Positions 60,663 to 64,000 of a stretch of 64,000 bases of DNA are shown here, piece after piece. Source of the stretch: Cuneatibacter caecimuris (lineage in GTDB: Bacteria; Bacillota; Clostridia; Lachnospirales; Lachnospiraceae); the NCBI RefSeq assembly GCF_004216775.1, contig NZ_SGXF01000003.1:348561-412560 (forward strand), in the 5' to 3' direction. Made by a program: the position numbers and the translations under genes. Below the pieces are notes generated by a model. The model did not search any database. It saw only the letters and a list, made by a program, of their open reading frames with translations, and was not told the origin of the DNA. Position 1 is the first letter of the stretch. Every line of letters starts with the position of its first letter.

Positions 60663-63233
60663 ATGGGAATGATTCAAAAAATATTTGGGACCCACAGCGA
60701 GAGGGAAATGAAGCTGATTATCCCGCTGGTGAACAAAATTGAAGCGCTGCGCGATCAGATGCACGCTCTTACCGATGAGGAGCTGCGGGGTAAAACCAGA
60801 GAATATAAGGAGCGTTACGCCGGGGGGGAAAGTCTGGATTCCCTACTGCCGGAGGCTTTTGCCACGGTGCGCGAGGCTGCCCGCAGGGTGCTGAACCAGG
60901 AACACTACCGGGTACAGCTGCTGGGAGGTATTATTCTGCATCAGGGCCGTATTGCAGAGATGAAAACCGGTGAAGGAAAGACGCAGACTGCTCTGCTGCC
61001 TGCTTATCTGAACGCGCTGGCAGGAAAAGGCGTGCATGTCATCACAGTAAACGACTATCTGGCGCACCGCGACGCAACCTGGATGGGCCAGGTTCATGAG
61101 TTTCTGGGACTGACCGTGGGCTGCGTGCTCAACAGCATGAACAATGACGAACGCCGCGCGGCATATGCCTGCGACATCACATATGTGACCAATAACGAGG
61201 TGGGCTTTGACTATCTGAGAGACAACATGGTGATCTATAAAGAACAGCTGGTGCTGCGGGATCTGAATTACGCCATCATCGACGAGGTGGACTCGGTTCT
61301 GATTGATGAAGCCCGTACGCCTCTGATCATTTCCGGCCAGAGCGGGAAATCCACCAAGCTTTACGACATCTGCGATATGCTGGCAAAGCGCATGGAGAAG
61401 GGCGAAGAGACAGAGCTGTCCAAGATGGACCTGATCATGGGCGAAGAGGTGAAGGAGAGCGGAGACTTCATCGTCAATGAAAAGGACAAGGTGGTGAATC
61501 TGACCGCGCAGGGCGTGGAGAAGGTGGAAAAATTCTTCCAGATTGAAAACCTGGCCGACCCGGAGAATCTGGAAATCCAGCACAATATTATCCTGGCCCT
61601 GCGCGCCAATTATCTGATGTTCCGTGATAAAGACTATGTGGTGAAGGACGATGAGGTTCTCATCGTTGACGAATTTACAGGACGTATCATGCCCGGGCGC
61701 CGGTATTCCGACGGCCTGCATCAGGCCATTGAGGCAAAAGAGCATGTGAAGGTGAAGCGGGAGAGCAAGACTCTCGCGACCATCACGTTCCAGAACTTCT
61801 TTAATAAATACGGCAAGAAATGCGGCATGACCGGTACTGCTTTGACGGAAGAAAAAGAATTCCGGGATATCTATGGCATGGATGTGGTTGAAGTGCCTAC
61901 CAACCGTCCGGTAATCCGTATTGATCAGCAGGACGCGGTATACAAAACGAAAAAAGAAAAGCTCCGCGCCGTGGTGGACGAGGTGGAAGAGTCTCACAGC
62001 AAAGGACAGCCGGTGCTGGTGGGCACCATCACCATCGAGGCGTCGGAAGAACTCAGCGGCATGCTGAAACGCCGCGGGATCCAGCATAATGTGCTGAATG
62101 CCAAGTTTCATGAGCTGGAAGCGGAGATCGTGGCACAGGCGGGCCAGCACGGCGCGGTGACCATCGCCACCAACATGGCCGGACGTGGTACGGATATTAA
62201 GCTGGACGATCAGGCCAAGGCGGCAGGGGGATTAAAGATTATCGGTACGGAGCGCCATGAATCCAGGCGTATTGACAACCAGCTGCGCGGCCGTTCCGGA
62301 CGGCAGGGAGATCCGGGAGAATCCCGTTTCTACATTTCCCTGGAAGACGACCTGCTGCGTTTGTTCGGTTCTGAAAAGCTCATCAGCATGTTCAACACCC
62401 TTGGCGTGCCCGAAGGGGAGCAGATTGAGCATAAAATGCTTTCCAGCGCCATAGAAAAAGCGCAGAAGAAGATAGAAGGGAATAACTTCGGCGTTCGTAA
62501 AAATCTGCTGGAATATGATCAGGTAATGAATGACCAGCGAGAGATTATTTATGCAGAACGCCGCCGCGTGCTGGACGGAGAAGATATGCGCAGCGTAATT
62601 TTGAAGTCAATTACGGATATTGTCGACAATGCAGTGGATATGTGCATTTCAGATGATCATGATAAGGCGGATTGGGACGTCAGAGAACTGGTTACCCTGC
62701 TGATTCCTGTGATTCCCCTGGCCCCTGAGACATTCCGGGAGGCTCTGGCGGCTGCTTCTAAAAAAGACCAGCTGAAGCAGCAGATCAAAGAAGCTGCTGT
62801 GAAGCTCTATGAGGAAAAGGAAGCGCAGTTCCCCTCTGCGGAGCAGATCCGGGAGCTGGAACGCGTGGTGCTGCTGAAGGTGATCGACCGGAAATGGATG
62901 GATCATATCGACGATATGGATCAGCTGCGTCAGGGCATCGGCCTGCAGGCTTACGGTCAGAGGAACCCGCTGGTGGAATATAAGATGAGCGGTTATGATA
63001 TGTTTGACAGCATGACTGCTAATATTAAGGAGGATTCTGTCCGCCTGCTGATGCATGCCAGAATCGAGCAGAAGGCGGAGCGGGAAGAGGTCGCGAAGGT
63101 GACTGGCACCAATAAGGACGATTCCGGCCCCAGAGCGCCCAAGCGCCGCGAGAGCGGAAAAGTATATCCCAACGATCCCTGCCCCTGCGGTTCTGGCAAG
63201 AAATATAAGCAGTGCTGCGGCAGATTTAAATAA
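60663..63233 (+). CDS. secA: preprotein translocase ATPase SecA
   Basis: An 856-residue motor of the Sec pathway, which pushes unfolded preproteins through SecYEG. NBD1 has the Walker [21 protein letters not shown] near 101 and [20 protein letters not shown], and the Walker B region is [20 protein letters not shown] near 205. NBD2 has [12 protein letters not shown] and [18 protein letters not shown] near 540. The C-terminal zinc-binding, SecB/ribosome-contacting tail [16 protein letters not shown] is intact. The start follows GAAGGAGCATATTT. prfB begins 12 bases downstream, the conserved secA-prfB order. Confidence 0.98.
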   Translation: MGMIQKIFGTHSEREMKLIIPLVNKIEALRDQMHALTDEELRGKTREYKERYAGGESLDSLLPEAFATVREAARRVLNQEHYRVQLLGGIILHQGRIAEMKTGEGKTQTALLPAYLNALAGKGVHVITVNDYLAHRDATWMGQVHEFLGLTVGCVLNSMNNDERRAAYACDITYVTNNEVGFDYLRDNMVIYKEQLVLRDLNYAIIDEVDSVLIDEARTPLIISGQSGKSTKLYDICDMLAKRMEKGEETELSKMDLIMGEEVKESGDFIVNEKDKVVNLTAQGVEKVEKFFQIENLADPENLEIQHNIILALRANYLMFRDKDYVVKDDEVLIVDEFTGRIMPGRRYSDGLHQAIEAKEHVKVKRESKTLATITFQNFFNKYGKKCGMTGTALTEEKEFRDIYGMDVVEVPTNRPVIRIDQQDAVYKTKKEKLRAVVDEVEESHSKGQPVLVGTITIEASEELSGMLKRRGIQHNVLNAKFHELEAEIVAQAGQHGAVTIATNMAGRGTDIKLDDQAKAAGGLKIIGTERHESRRIDNQLRGRSGRQGDPGESRFYISLEDDLLRLFGSEKLISMFNTLGVPEGEQIEHKMLSSAIEKAQKKIEGNNFGVRKNLLEYDQVMNDQREIIYAERRRVLDGEDMRSVILKSITDIVDNAVDMCISDDHDKADWDVRELVTLLIPVIPLAPETFREALAAASKKDQLKQQIKEAAVKLYEEKEAQFPSAEQIRELERVVLLKVIDRKWMDHIDDMDQLRQGIGLQAYGQRNPLVEYKMSGYDMFDSMTANIKEDSVRLLMHARIEQKAEREEVAKVTGTNKDDSGPRAPKRRESGKVYPNDPCPCGSGKKYKQCCGRFK

Positions 63234-63245
63234 AAGGAGTGTGCT

Positions 63246-64000
63246 ATGGTAGAACTTGATCAATATAAACATGCGCTTTCGAATTATGACGGACCGCTGA
63301 AAGAACTGGGGGCTTCTCTTGACCTGGAGAATAAAAAGCGGCGCATTACGGAGCTGGAGCGCATGATGGAGGAGCCCGGGTTTTGGGACAATCCGGAGGA
63401 ATCCCAGAAGGTGATGAAGGATCTGCGGGGCATGCAGGACGTGGTAAAAACATATCAAGGTCTGCAGTCCCGGTATGAGGATATTCAGGTGCTGCTGGAA
63501 ATGGGTTATGAAGAAAACGATCCTGCTGTGCTTCCGGAAATAGAAGAGGCCATGGACGAATTTTCTACGACCCTGGAAAAGATGCGCACAGCCACACTGC
63601 TCAGCGGGGAATATGACAAGAATAACGCGATTCTGCGCCTGAACGCGGGAGCGGGCGGCACGGAATCCTGCGACTGGGCGGGGATGCTTTACCGGATGTA
63701 CTGCCGCTGGGCGGATTCCAAAGGCTATACCACTGAGGTATTGGATTATCTGGACGGAGACGAAGCAGGCATTAAATCCGTGACGGTGCAGATCAACGGT
63801 GAAAACGCCTATGGCTATCTGAAATCCGAGAAAGGCGTGCACCGTCTGGTGCGCATTTCTCCATTCAACGCGGCGGGAAAGCGCCAGACCTCTTTTGTTT
63901 CCTGCGACGTGATGCCAGATATCGAAGAGGATCTGGATGTGGAGGTCAATGAGGATGATCTGAGGATCGATACCTATCGTTCCAGCGGCGCGGGCGGACA
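63246..64000 (+). CDS. prfB: peptide chain release factor 2 (cut at right window edge)
   Basis: 251 codons are visible, ending at the GGQ loop (RSSGAGG, then CA at the border). The start MVELDQYKHALSNYDGPL and the domain ENKKRRITELERMMEEPGFWDNPE match RF2, and GGTESCDWAGMLYRMYCRWA belongs to the domain before GGQ. RF2 releases peptides at UGA and UAA. Around codon 25 the frame reads GGG GCT TCT CTT GAC continuously. The programmed frameshift site CTT TGA C found in most prfB genes is absent, so no frameshift is needed. The start lies 6 bases after AAAGGAGTG. The C-terminal third is outside the window. Confidence 0.96.
   Translation, partial: MVELDQYKHALSNYDGPLKELGASLDLENKKRRITELERMMEEPGFWDNPEESQKVMKDLRGMQDVVKTYQGLQSRYEDIQVLLEMGYEENDPAVLPEIEEAMDEFSTTLEKMRTATLLSGEYDKNNAILRLNAGAGGTESCDWAGMLYRMYCRWADSKGYTTEVLDYLDGDEAGIKSVTVQINGENAYGYLKSEKGVHRLVRISPFNAAGKRQTSFVSCDVMPDIEEDLDVEVNEDDLRIDTYRSSGAGG

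Noticed and set aside
60843-62150. 435-codon minus-strand frame opposite secA
   Set aside because: A shadow frame of a highly conserved gene; its composition is rich in H, Q, L and F, as expected from antisense translation.

Overview
The window looks like part of the chromosome of a spore-forming anaerobic Bacillota of the Lachnospiraceae type. The evidence is a dcw cell-wall cluster running directly into spoIIGA-sigE-sigG, AGGAGG-type ribosome binding sites with frequent GTG/TTG starts, the ecfA1-ecfA2-ecfT-truA-rplM-rpsI order, DUF4358/DHHW genes, and (S/N)PxTG-type surface anchoring. No rRNA, tRNA, CRISPR array, prophage or transposase gene was seen.

Layout. 1-1,900: ychF on the minus strand and a tiny Spo0E-like phosphatase gene. 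2,000-14,956: dcw cluster mraZ-rsmH-ftsL-two class B PBPs-mraY-murD-ftsW-murA-ftsQ-ftsZ, without murC, murE, murF or murG. 15,432-22,402: sporulation block spoIIGA-sigE, an ABC-F protein, an unknown membrane protein, a PdaA-like deacetylase (minus strand) and sigG. 22,692-24,750: a cation/proton antiporter and a Uma2 nuclease, both on the minus strand. 24,928-29,936: ECF transporter module, truA fused to an acetyltransferase-like region, rplM and rpsI. 30,299-37,939: a MATE exporter, an amino-acid ABC importer on the minus strand, a Na/phosphate symporter and an FGGY sugar kinase. 38,101-45,585: ECF sigma/anti-sigma with DUF4358 and DHHW proteins, a second MATE exporter, DUF2975+XRE, a GntR-ABC operon and greA. 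45,867-50,489: a large secreted family 8 polysaccharide lyase with seven FIVAR repeats. 50,693-64,000: serine hydrolase, SDR, trxB, SH3-NlpC/P60 hydrolase, FtsX-type ABC exporter, hpf, secA and the start of prfB.

How the genes work together. The first third is a growth-to-sporulation wall programme: precursor synthesis and septation, then the sigma factors of the mother cell and forespore, then a cortex-modifying enzyme. The middle and right parts hold transport, envelope stress, polysaccharide use and general housekeeping (secretion, ribosome hibernation, release factor 2).

Most unusual signals. (1) A dispersed intergenic repeat of about 130 bp is built as six consecutive hairpins ending in a terminator, with one stem capped by UNCG tetraloops (UCCG, UUCG, UGCG) in five of the copies. 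There are tandem copies, and half-copies that break at the same linker. (2) The solute-binding protein of the amino-acid importer appears circularly permuted. (3) TruA is fused to a GNAT acetyltransferase region. (4) A hairpin covers the murA ribosome binding site. (5) Three perfect DnaA boxes lie upstream of secA. (6) A spoIIG-type promoter has a 21-bp spacer.
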